64,000 nt of DNA, taken from contig KK106981.1 in NCBI GenBank assembly GCA_000611775.1, positions 1,304,620 to 1,368,619 of the forward strand, in the 5' to 3' direction. This document shows positions 33,747 to 44,136 of this stretch, one piece after another (position 1 is the first letter of the stretch; every line of letters begins with the position of its first letter). The stretch is from Umbilicaria muhlenbergii. Taxonomy: Eukaryota; Ascomycota; Lecanoromycetes; Umbilicariales; Umbilicariaceae. The position numbers and the translations under genes are program-made. Below the pieces are notes generated by a model, which had not been told where the DNA came from, did not search any database, and saw only the letters and a list, made by a program, of their open reading frames with translations.

Positions 33747-36072
33747 ATGGCCTTGCTGGAACAGCAATGGGTGACGGTACAGCAGAAGACCTTTACCAAA
33801 TGGTGAGTTCTGGAGAGGGATTCTGTTTTGGGGGAAGTTGCTGATTTCGGATGTCTAGGCTGAATGCAAAGGTCAAACCGCGAGATGTGGTTGTAAACGA
33901 CCTGACAACAGATTTATCGGACGGGGTAAGTTTCATAGCCTCCTCACCAACCGCATTACTTTCCCTCTCAAGCAACATTCTGATCCGCAGAGAACAACAG
34001 GTGATACTCATCCATCTCCTCGAAATCCTCGGAAACGAGTCCCTCGGCCGCTATGCCTCGAAACCCAAGCTGCGCGTGCAGCGGTTTGAGAATGTCAATA
34101 AGGCGCTGGATTTCATCAAGGCGCGGGGTATACAGATGACGAATATTGGGGCCGAGGATGTGGTCGATGGGAATAGGAAGATTATACTGGGGCTCATATG
34201 GACGCTGATTCTGCGGTTCACGATCAGCGATATCAACGAGGAGGGAATGACGGCCAAAGAGGGCTTGTTGCTGTGGTGTCAGCGGAAGACGGCTTGCTAT
34301 GAGGAGGTGGAAGTCCGGGACTTCTCGGCGAGTTGGAATGATGGACTTGCTTTGTGGGTGGTGTTGGAATTGGAAAATAGGGCAACGCTGACGGGATCCA
34401 TAGTTGCGCGCTTCTCGATATTCATCGACCCGACCTCATCGACTACGACAGCCTGGACAAGAACGATCACCGTGGGAACATGCAACTTGCCTTTGACATA
34501 GCGTCAAAAGAGATTGGTATACCAGATCTGCTGGACGTCGAGGACGTCTGCGATGTCGCCAAACCAGACGAGCGCTCCCTGATGACCTACATCGCCTACT
34601 GGTTCCACGCATTCTCGCAGATGGAAAGAGTCGAAAACGCCGGGCGGCGAGTGGAGAAGTTTGTCACAAACATGCAAGGAGCCTGGGAGATGCAGAACTC
34701 CTTTGAGCGGCGTATGCGGGACCTTCTTCGGCAGATTGCAGCACAAAGACAGGAATGGGAAGACGCGAAGTTTGAGGGCACTTATACTGATGCGAGAGAG
34801 CAGTTGAACAATTTCACAACATACAAAAAGAGTCAGAAACGGAAGTGGGTGGCTGAGAAGTCAGACCTAGCGGCGTTGCTGGGTAACATCAAGACGAAGA
34901 TGAGCACGTATCGGCTGAGACCGTATGAGCCACCGCCAGAGCTAAGATTGGACGTGCTCGATCACGAGTGGACAGTATTGATGAAAGCCGAAAGAGACAG
35001 AAGTCAAGTCATCAACGAAACAATCCGAGAGTAAGCCATCCGGCCATCTCCCCTCAAATCCCCACCACTAACCACCCCCTCCAGCATCAAAAACGCCCTC
35101 CGCCGCACCTTCGCCGACAAAGCCAACGACTTCGCCCTCACCCTCAACACCCTCACCCTCGCCATCTCCGGCCTCGAAGGCGACATCGACGACCAACTCC
35201 TCCACGTCCAACGCCTCTCCCACACCCTCCCCCCCCTCTCCGCCTACCTCTCCACCATCGCCGCCCTCGACCTCCGCTGCTCCGAAGCCAACATCGAGGA
35301 AAACGACTTCACGACCTACACCTACGACGAGCTCGCCTACGAACTCGGGCTCGTCCAATCCTCCGTCGGCAAAAAACTCGCCTTCCTCGAGAACCAGATC
35401 GTCGCGCGCAACATGACCAATCTGACGCCCATCCAGCTCGAGGAGTTCGAGTCGGTCTTTCGCCACTTCGACCGCGACGGGCGTAACTCGCTGCAGGAGT
35501 GGGAGTTTTCGGCCGCGCTGGCCAGTCTCGGGCTGGTGTACGACGAGGTGGAGATGCACGCGCGGTTCCGGGAGACGAGCGGCGGGGGGGAGGTGGTGGG
35601 GTTTGAGGGGTTTATCCGGTTTATGGTGGGGGTGACGGAGGATCAGAACACGGCGGAGCAGGTGTTTCAGAGTTTCCGGGAGGTGGCGGATGGGAAGGTG
35701 GGTTTGTTATTTTTCTCTTGTCCGAGCTCGGCTCTGCTCTTCTCTTCTTGCTTTTTGTTGGTTTGCCTCTTCGAGAGCTGTGTGAGACGGCCGTGCTGAC
35801 GAACGGGTTTTGTGCTGTGGGGTGTAGCCGTATGTCACGGAGCTGGATCTTCGGCATTCGCTCATTCCGGACGAGATCATTGAGGATTTGCTGCAGACGA
35901 TGCCGCCGCACGGGGGGCCGGATGCCCGGGGGGNNNNNNNNNNNNNGGGGGGGGGGAGGTGAAGAAGTTTGATTATGTGGGGTTTATGGAGAGGATTACG
36001 CGGGGGCAGGGTGGTGGTGAGGAGGAGGGGGGGAAGAATGTGGTTAATGGGACTGGGGCTGGGTCTTATTAG
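33747..36072 (+). CDS. Alpha-actinin, six exons, with a short assembly gap
   Basis: Exons: 33747-33802, 33859-33925, 34001-34353, 34404-35030, 35085-35697 and 35828-36072. The N-terminal actin-binding pair of calponin-homology domains is intact: QWVTVQQKTFTKWLN and VVNDLTTDLSDGVILIHLLE (CH1), then MTAKEGLLLWCQRKTACYEE and ALLDIHRPDLIDYDSLDK (CH2). A short spectrin-like rod follows (fungal alpha-actinins carry about two repeats), then EF-hand-like units (FRHFDRDGRNSLQEWEFSAAL) with weak calcium loops. Alpha-actinin cross-links actin filaments, in fungi mainly at septation and hyphal tips. A 13-N gap (35934-35946) lies in the last exon; as written it breaks the frame by one base, and the C-terminus (KKFDYVGFMERITRG) resumes after it. 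Confidence 0.92.
35934..35946. other. Assembly gap (13 N) in the last alpha-actinin exon
   Basis: The gap lies within a run of G. The frame before it leaves one base over, and the frame after it starts on a codon, so 13 bases cannot be the true length (11 or 14 would fit). Confidence 0.98.
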
Positions 36073-36726
36073 ATGGAGTGTGATGCATGGGGAGCGGGCG
36101 TTTAGATTGCGGGGGGCCTCGTGGGTGCATTGGGGGGTTTTTGTATTGGGGGGAGGAGGTGTACATAGGGGAGATACATATGAATGCAGTACTTAAGTAC
36201 TCTCGATCGCTGATTGTGTGGTGTGGAGTGCTCCAGCAGTAGAGAAGCTGTTGTGGTCTTAGACTAGCTAACCCCACAACTCCGTTTCCTCCTCCCATTC
36301 TACATTAGGGGTGAACATGTTGTAGAGAGAGCTGGTGATTAGGGTATAAATGGTAGCGAGGGAGCCATGCATCATGGGGAAGGTTGCAATCCGGGGTGGG
36401 AAATGGGGGTATACATCACATAGTAACTGCATCCTTACTTCGGATAGTCACATTGCATATCAAAGAGACCCTCCGAGGTGAATGAGGGGTTGTACATAGT
36501 ATAATATATAGTCACTTGATTACAGCATCACATAGTCACACGATCACGATCACATCGTCATATCGAGCTCAGGAGTGCTCCAGCCACAGAACAGGCGCAC
36601 TCAGCGCACTTCCATTGGTAAAACACACAAGCTAAAAACAGCTACACCTCCCGGGGCGTCCCCCAATCCATCCCATCCCATCCCTCCATCCGTCCGTCCG
36701 TGCGCAAGCCCTAGCCCTACAAATCG
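36073..36726. other. Intergenic region between convergent genes
   Basis: No coding signal. It contains CACATAGTCAC-type words repeated near 36415-36560 (ATAGTCACTTGATTACAGCA, ATAGTCACACGATCACGATC). It is the 3' flank of both alpha-actinin and the small membrane-protein gene. Confidence 0.4.
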
Positions 36727-37391
36727 TCAGCCGAACCCGCACACCACGTGACCTTCTAGGGCAGGGCAACTCACATACAAGCCCAACGCCGCCAGCGCCG
36801 CTGGGTCGGCGGTATCGATCGCGCTAGTGGTGGTAGTAACGGGGGGGTGGTCGTCGGTGGAGCTGGAGGGGCGGGCGAGGGAGGCGGAGACGAGGGGAGC
36901 CCGGAGGGGGAGGAGGGGGTCGCTGGCGGAGGGGGCGGGGTCGGTGTCGGGGCCGGGACCGGGACGGGGGCGGGAGAGCGGGACGAGGGGGATGGTGGTG
37001 ATGGCGGGGGGGCGGTTGAGGCCGAGACTGGGGGGGAACAGGTGTTAGTTTGATGGAAGTAGGGAGAGAGGGGGAGGTGGGGGGGCGAGGAGGACGCCAG
37101 GCACGTTTGTGTGACTGCGAATGAGGAAGGGAGGTGTAGGGAGGTTTAAGGGGGTGTAGAGAGCGCCCCAGACGCCCGTATGGACGTCAGAGGGGAGGCA
37201 GGCAGAGGTGGGCAGGCACTTACTGGGCGCCGATGCGCTATCGAGGACGCATTAGCTGCTGGAGGTCGCTAGGAAGGTAGGACAGGGAGGTGGAGACTTA
37301 CCATCACAGCGAGGAAAACGATCCACGCCGTTATGGCGCCGAAGAGCGCCCACGCGAGCACCTGGATCATGGTGATCCACGAGGAAGTCAT
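36727..37391 (-). CDS. Small spliced single-pass membrane protein, family unknown
   Basis: Not seen as one open frame; it was assembled from splice signals. Exon 1 (37391-37302) encodes exactly 30 residues with a strong hydrophobic segment (WITMIQVLAWALFGAITAW, then IVFLAVM) and ends at a GTAAGT donor. Exon 2 is a 14-nt micro-exon (37237-37224), again followed by GTAAGT. Exon 3 starts at 37027 after a C-rich CAG acceptor and encodes a Pro/Ser/Thr-rich tail (AITTIPLVPLSRPRPG and on). Frame is kept across both junctions. The 3' end is unsure: read-through stops at 36727-36729 after 134 residues; a further GTGAGT donor (36774) to a TAG acceptor (36717) would stop at once, with 120 residues. Likely an N-terminally anchored protein with a disordered tail. 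Function unknown. Confidence 0.55.
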
Positions 37392-37463
37392 CTAGCAGGG
37401 CGGCGTTAGCTGGAGATCTCTCTCGTAAAAGCTGCTCTGGAGGCCCTCTGCTTACGGTGTTGT

Positions 37464-37556
37464 AGTGGTGGTGGTGGTGGTATTGGTGTTGGAGATGGAG
37501 ATGGAGCTGGAGATGGAGATGGAGATGGAGCTGGAGCTGGTGGTGGAGATGCAGGA
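37464..37556. repeat. Low-complexity GGTGGT / GGAGATGGAGCTG tract
   Basis: Runs of GGT, then repeats of GGAGAT and GGAGCT. It lies just upstream of the small membrane-protein gene, whose possible 5' leader intron (GTAAGC at about 37455) begins next to it. Confidence 0.8.
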
Positions 37557-37778
37557 GGTGGAAATGGTCGACTTACTTTGTGTGTTCACTAGCGTTCCAG
37601 CCGCCCATTTGTCATTAGGCCTGCAGCGCTGCGCGCCGCAGAGACCGCTGCGGCGATTCTCACCTTACTACGCAAACCAAAGCTCACATCCACCTCCGCA
37701 CATACATCAATCCCACTACATACCCTCTACCATCATTTAATACGACACCGCTCTTCCGCGCTTCCCCCTGGGGTCTTT

Positions 37779-38016
37779 GGCACCCTTTGAGGTCATCGAG
37801 CATCTGGTCGAGTACCACGCTCCTCTTGAGGTCGTTGGCACCTCTTGAGGCCATCGAGCATCTGGTTGAGTACCGCGCTCCTCTTGAGGTCGTTGGCACC
37901 TATTGAAGTCATCGAGCACCTGGTTGAGTACCACGCTCCTCTCGAGGTCGTTGGCACCTTTTGAGGTCATCGGCATCTCGTGGAGTACCAGGCTCCTCTT
38001 GAGGTCGTTGGCACCT
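37779..38016. repeat. 58-bp minisatellite, four copies
   Basis: The motif GGCACC recurs at 37779, 37837, 37895, 37953 and 38010, giving periods of 58, 58, 58 and 57 bp. Each unit reads roughly TTGAGGTCATCGAGCATCTG ... GAGTACCACGCTCCTCTTGA ... GGTCGTT. Copies differ by a few substitutions, and the fourth has lost one base. As 58 is not a multiple of three, the array is not a simple protein repeat. Confidence 0.9.
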
Positions 38017-39189
38017 CGTGCGCTGGTCATGGCTGCGGCAAACCGCTCCGGTTCTTCTTCCGTGAGATCTCGGTCTTTCCGAGCATCTTTTCGACCTCCT
38101 TTGTCGCCCCGCCTTTTCGGCTTCCCTTTTTCGGGTCTCCTTTTGACAGGAGCGGGCGCTCCACCCCCATCTTGAGGGCTTGGAGCGTCCAAGTTCACCC
38201 ACTGGCACTGGTGCTCCTGGGGAACTCGGTTTGTCGAGCGCCTGTTTCGACCTCCGGTTGGCGGATCGCCTTTTCGACTTCGCTTTTTCGGTTCTCCTTT
38301 TCGACAGGAGCTGGTAGCGCTCTCCGGAGCCAACTACCTGGAGGTCACTTCCCCTCCTTTTGGGCAATCTGCCCAGTGCGGCTTCGTCGATCGCCTGCGG
38401 TAGTCGGGTAACTAAAGCGCATTCCCCTACCTCCATGGTTCTTCTTACATCGCTAACAACGACAGGCTCTGACCTCTGGTCCTGGACCTTCGGTCCTTCG
38501 ACTTCGCTTTTTCGACCTTCCTTTTTCGGCTCTCCATCGCCGTTGTCGCGAGCGGTGGCCAGATGACTGCTCGTGACCAGGTCCTCCGCCGCCTTTCTTT
38601 GGTCGGCTCTTCTTTGTCGACTCTCCTTGTTCGCCTCCCCCTTCTTCGCCTTCCTTTCGGCACCCGTGCTCACGGCCAAGAGGTCTCGCGATTGCCCCAA
38701 GCGATCGTGGGCCTCTTGTGCCAATAACAACGCGATGGTCTCTGTTCTCCTTCTGGGCTTTTAGCCCAACGTGGCCTCGTTGCCAACTGGCGGAATACAG
38801 AGGAGGTCATGCGCATTTCCCTCCCTCTCCCTAAAACTTTCCATCGCTAACAGCAACAGGATCTCCACCCCTCAGCTCCTTGGTCCTCCGGGCGTTCTTT
38901 CTCAGTCGTCCTTTTGACTGTTCCTTTTGACAGCAGGGGCAGTAGCCCCATAAGGTGAGTCATTCCCATTCCGACCTCTCCACCGCACCATGGCTAATAG
39001 AACAGCTGACCTCAGGAAACAGGCAGAGAACTTCCCCTGGTACATGCCTGAGGCAGCACCAGGGACGCCTGGGTCACGGAAAGCGGAGAAAGCGCAGCGG
39101 ATGCGAGATGCGAGGAAGAGAATCTCCGAGGATAAAAGAGGAGCTTGAAGGAGACGAGCACCGGCTTGAAGATGGCCAGGTGGGCAACG

Positions 39190-39597
39190 GTAGGTCACCC
39201 ATATTGCTACCTCCCCTGTGCTCCGTCACTAACTACAACAGGCTCCCTGCCGGGATGCTTGGCATTGCGAGACGTGCTCTTTCTGGGCCCTCGGTGCTCC
39301 TGTCTTTTCTCTTCTCGGTCGACCTTTTGGTTGTGCTTCTGGAGAGCAAGGGCAGGAGGTTCGTAAGGTAAGTCGTCCTGCTTCCTACTTCTCTTGTGCT
39401 CCATCACTAACTACAACAGGCTCCCTGCCGGGATGCTTGGCGTTGCGATACGTGCTCTTTCTGGGCCCTCGGTTCTCCTGTCCTTTCTTTTCTCGGTCCA
39501 TCGCTTGTTTGTCCTTTTGGAGAGCAGGGGCAGTAGCCCCATAATGTGAGTCGGTCTCGTTCCTTCCTATCCTGTGCTCCGTTACCAATTACAACAG
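39190..39597 (+). repeat. Tandem exon-intron-like modules, about 178 bp period
   Basis: Three intron-like blocks of exactly 52 nt (39190-39241, 39368-39419 and 39546-39597) have GTAGGT, GTAAGT or GTGAGT at the left, a pyrimidine tract, a CACTAACTACAACAG-type branch point and acceptor at the right. They enclose two near-identical 126-nt blocks (39242-39367 and 39420-39545), each beginning GCTCCCTGCCGGGATGCTTG. Similar but more diverged blocks lie upstream at 38408-38465, 38806-38859 and 38955-39005. The 126-nt length would keep a reading frame, but translation of the chain on the plus strand meets a stop in most frames, so no protein is proposed. Confidence 0.7.
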
Positions 39598-40989
39598 GCT
39601 CCATGCAGGGACAAATGGCGCTGTCACCTGCTCTTTCTCGGGTCAGGCTCCCATAGCTCTCGGCCGACCAAAATCCAGGACAGTGACGACGAAGCTCCAG
39701 GCATCAGTAGCTTCCGTTGGATACGATGCGACATTACCGGCAGCCGTGAAGACAGTCTCCCGGGCACATCACGACGAGAGTGCCACGCGGGATCAACTTT
39801 TACTCTGGAAGTCGAGTTCAACAAGAAGACAGGGGCGCCTCTCCTCGTCGACATTCAAAGCGCGGGCACGGCTGGTGCTCCTCTTCTGGGGTTCTCCTGC
39901 TTCGGTTTCCTCTTACAGCTTCCTTTTCCCGGCTCTCCTTTCGGATGTGCTTCTCGAGGCTCATCTTCAACCGACTACAAGTCGGAGACTTGCGCTCTCC
40001 CAGTCTCCCTGTTCGACACCTTCTCCTGACCTTCTTTGTCGACTTCGTCCCTTTCGCCTTCCTGTTGCGGAGCCCTGTTCTCACCACGGGCCCATTTCCA
40101 GGAGTATCATACTGAAATCGGTTGGTTTTCTTCGGGTCCCTTTTCTTGGCTATCTTTTTCGACTTCCCTTTCCCAGGTTCCCTTGGTCGATTTCCCTTCT
40201 TCGCCTCCGGGCGCGATCGGTCGCTTGGAGAACGAACTAGTAGGACGACAGCAGTAGTCCATGCCATGGAGCAATGGGGGACCTGCGGTCTATTGTAAAT
40301 GCATTGGGGGATCAACTACCTAGGCTATGTAAGTTATTTCATCTCTTCTTTTTCATTCCGTTCGTTCATCCATAACTGCGTCAGAAAAACGAGACGCTAA
40401 TAGCTAAAGAAGATCGCCTGGTATCACAAACGTGGAATGCCATGCCTTTGCCTTCCTTTGGCAAGAAAATCTACACCTCCGAATTCAGTTCACCCGTATT
40501 TCATCATTCCGAAAAGCCGAAGTTGTTAAAGAACGCGGCCTCCTCGCAAGCAAAGTCATCGACGATCGCAGAGGATACGACATACCCACCATCCCATTAC
40601 CGAGTATGCGACCCATATCACGCACCGAGCGCCATTTCCACACATATCAAAGTGACTAAGATTTGCACCCCGTTCGCACACGCTCACAGAGATAGAGAGA
40701 GATCGAGGCGCAAGTGGGAGCAGCACCGAAGGCAGTCGCTTGAACCGGTAGCTGCGCGAGGAGTGTGCAAAAGAAGTGACGCCCACGAAAGAAAATGAGA
40801 CCATTGGAGGAAAAGAGACCAAGGGTGGTACAAAGACGGGAGGAGCTCGACAACAACTACACCAAGATGGCCTAAGGAGGAATCGAAGGTATGTAGGACA
40901 CCTGTGCTAGAAAGTTGTAAGCCACGGAGACACACTTCCCGAGATAGAAAGCTCCGTATGGCGAGTTTCTATCGTGCTCGTGCGATCTC

Positions 40990-43900
40990 CTAATGCCCGC
41001 TCTGCTTGCGGAAACGCAGTAGATCGGCAAGACTCGGAAGCGAACACCCACTCCGCAAGAATTCATGGACCAGCAACTCGCCCGAGCTAGCTCGGCTCTT
41101 AACATCAACACAGAGACAAACGCTGAGGAAGTTCTTAAGCGCCATCCCAAGCTTCTCGGGGTTGCGGAGGCGTGGAGTGCCGTTGGTGGCGATCAGGTAC
41201 AGCGCCTTGAGCGGCTCCTCGTTGAGGTATGGCGGCTCGGACTCGATCATTTCGATAGCCATGATGCCGAGAGACCAGATGTCGACTTTCGGACCGTACT
41301 CTTTTTGCTTCACTACCTCCGGGGCCATCCAGTAGGGAGTGCCGACCATGGTCGCACGCTTGGATTTGGTTTCAGTGAGCTTGGCGCAGAATCCGAAGTC
41401 CGCTATCGCAGTGATTAATACTATCCTTCCGCACCCTAACTTGAGGTAGCACTTACTGATCTTCACATTGCCACGACCGTCTAAAAGGACGTTGTCGCTC
41501 TTGATGTCGCGGTGGATGATATCCTGGCTGTGCAAGTGTGCCAAACCTTTGCAGGTCTTCCACAAAGTCAGTATCACCGTCTATGATATCTATTCAACTT
41601 ACTTACCTCGTGGCAGATGGTCGCAATCTGATCCTCCGTGATGACCGGATTATTGTCGATAACGTCTGTCAACGCGCCTCCCTCCATGAATTCCATCACC
41701 ACCCAAAGCTCATTATTCCCTTCCTGCAGGAACGAGTCTAGGAAGTTCACGATGTTCGGATGGTGGCTCTCCTTCATGACGATGATCTCATTGACGATGA
41801 GCTCCTTCCTAGGCTGATTGCGCAAGTCCATCTGCTTAATGGCAACCTGGCCCTTCGGACCTTGGCTCCGATACACCTGCTTGGCTACTGCCGATGTGGC
41901 GTTCTCTCGAACTCTAGCAACATAGACGGATCCAGAAGCGCCTTGGCCGATCTTCTTCTGCTTGCTGTATGAATCCAGTGGATTGTCCTTAGATACAACC
42001 TGCTTGAGCTTCTCCATAACCTCACCCTCAGTCATGCTAGACATACGAACCTCCTTATGGCGAGCATCGGCCGGAGCCTTCTTCGTAAGAGCAATCTCAG
42101 CTTGTTTGACACCATCGGAAGTAGCACCATTAGGCGTGACTGGAGCACCTGTGGGCTGTTTAGACGCTACATTCAGCGGTTTTGGATGGACTGGTGCCGG
42201 AAGACGAGTTGGAGCCGAGGAGGTGCCGTTGGTTTGGCCACCTGTGGGAGCACGAATTTGAGGCGATTGGAAGCGCTCCTTTCGAACCTGCATATGCTCT
42301 TTCGGAATCGGAATGCGTTCGTGTGAGGCTGGTAATTGACGTGAGGGAGAAGGCTGACGCTGGTACTGCTGTTCTGTCCTTGGTGGCGTACGGAGAGAAC
42401 CTTGACCATTGACCGGAGATGGGTCTCGAGAAGAGGTGTTCTGGACAAATGGAGCACGTGGTGCAGGCTGGGATGTTACGTTTTGACCGCTCGGAGCTGG
42501 AGGAGCCTGCCGTTGCGGTGTCGCCTGCCTTAATGAACCTGGAGGCTGCTGACGGGATCGCTCGACGCCTGGTGCGGGAGGAGCAGTTCTGGTAGGGGTA
42601 AAGCGGCTCGCTGATGCAGGATCTGCAGGGTTGATGTTGCTGAAGGACCCACCAATCTCTTGTTTCGCCGTGGGTGTGCGTGTCTTTGGAAGAGATGCAT
42701 TGTAAGTGTCTTGATCTTTCTTACGCTGCTGCTCCTCTAGATCTTTTGCACGATCGCGCTCGCGTTGCTCACGCATTTGCTGTACTCTACGAGCCTCCTC
42801 ACCCATCTTGCGCCGCATCTCATCGTCCATCGTGATTTTTGACTGATTCGGGTCTTGTATTTGATGTGGCGTCTCCTCTTTCCCCTGCTCTGGCTTCCGG
42901 TCTGGTGCAGACACTTTGCGCTGACCCTGAATAGGTGTACCGTTCTGTGAGCGCGCCGGAGATGACATTGGTTGTGGAACTTCCCACCGGGTCTGACCGT
43001 GCTGGTAACTAGCCACTCGTGCCAATCCGGTTCGTGGTATCTCTCTAGGGCCTGCAATCGACGTGCCGCCTCCGCCGTGGCCGAGTTGCATGTTTTGGTC
43101 AGAGTACACAGGAGGCGTTGGTGTTAAGCTAGGATAAGTCTCCGGCTGCTCCGCTCGTTTCGAGATATCCGAGTAAAACTCAAGAACCTCGATGACGGCT
43201 TGAGGGTTCTTCTGGTAATCTTCCTTGGTGATGGCGGACGCGGTGAGAAGCTTCTCCCATTCAACTGGCAAACCGACGAAAGACCCATTTGTGGGATCGA
43301 ATCCAACGTGTACACGATGGCTAAATTGCGACGGAGCGCTAATACCACCTATACCAGGGCATCGAGAGTAGATATTGTCCACCCAGTCATAGATATCATC
43401 ATCACCCTTTACCTGGCAGATCATACTCTTTTGAGGCAAGTCGCGGGTCGGAACGCCCTCGACAGCATCTTTAGGATTCGCAACACGAATGATCTCGAAA
43501 GCCATTGGCAAGGTCTCGCTTCGGTAGACCGCAGTCACGTCTTTGAGCTTGATGGAGAGAGTGACTTTCCCCTGTTCGCTCTTTTGGAAATCGAGACGAC
43601 ACTCGCGAAGGACGCAGTACTTGTTCTTCCACCTAAAGCCACCAAATCCTTCTTCTTTGCATTTGATATGGCCTTCCTTGATTATCGCCAGACCACCGGA
43701 TCCATCGTCGACTACTGGCTCGCGCGAAAGAGCTGGGCTCACCTGGGGTTTGCCGGTGGGAACTTCGATCCGTGAACGGTACGCAAGCGAGGGTAGATTG
43801 GTTTGTGACGTATTCCCGTGGATATTAGTTGTCGATGGCGTAAGATTGAGACGAGGGCGGTCAGTCGGTGGACGCGGAGCAGGCCCAGGATTCATGAATT

Positions 43901-44136
43901 GCCCAGGGCCATAGATGCTGCGGCACAAGGTACGGATCAGCGCTGGTTGTAAGATAGGTTCTGCCATAAATGGAAGAGGCAAAGACCATTTCAAGGTATC
44001 ATCTACGAGGTCTTGAGGGTCTCAAGCCGTTTGCGTTTAGGGAATCCCATGCAACCTAGCAGTCCCTGGAGGGTATCCAAGGTCACCAAACGAGGAATTA
44101 AAGGGCGACTTACTGCGAAGATTGAGAAGCTGCCAT
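40990..44136 (-). CDS. Cla4-type PAK kinase (PH-CRIB-kinase), four exons
   Basis: Exons, high to low: 44136-44114, 43917-41607, 41556-41457 and 41402-40990; 948 residues, frame kept. Residues ~75-190 form a PH domain ([19 protein letters not shown] ... [17 protein letters not shown]). The CRIB motif follows ([19 protein letters not shown]), then a long Pro/Gln-rich linker with a coiled segment ([17 protein letters not shown]). The C-terminal Ste20-group kinase has [19 protein letters not shown] (catalytic Lys), [20 protein letters not shown] and [12 protein letters not shown]. Cla4 kinases bind Cdc42/Rac and control septum formation and polar growth. Exon 1 (MAASQSSH) is just 23 nt and joins to IYGPGQF, matching other fungal Cla4 N-termini; without it the start would look like an upstream in-frame Met. 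Confidence 0.94.

Larger units (their letters stand above)
37740..40260. repeat. Pyrimidine-rich, repeat-built tract with strand asymmetry
   Basis: For about 2.5 kb the plus strand is rich in C and T and full of variants of a short word, CTTTTTCGGCTTCCCTTTTT (near 38110, 38280, 38510, 38630, 40030, 40140 and others). The minus strand therefore reads as Lys/Arg/Glu-rich peptide in more than one frame (for example KRRTEKAKSKRRSANRRSK, and a 273-codon frame at 37909-38730). It contains a 58-bp minisatellite and exon/intron-like duplications, listed separately. Either a decayed multi-copy gene coding a charged repeat protein or a non-coding array; I could not decide between them. No transposase or reverse transcriptase was recognised. 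Confidence 0.6.

Noticed and set aside
37909-38730. A 273-codon minus-strand frame rich in Lys/Arg/Glu
   Set aside because: It runs through a repeat tract where other frames on the same strand are charged too, and through the 58-bp array, whose period is not a multiple of three. Kept as a repeat instead of a gene.
38990-39148. A 52-codon plus-strand peptide (MANRTADLRKQAENFPWYMP and on) in the repeat tract
   Set aside because: It looks somewhat protein-like, but it starts inside a presumed intron block and ends at a stop, with no counterpart in the neighbouring modules.
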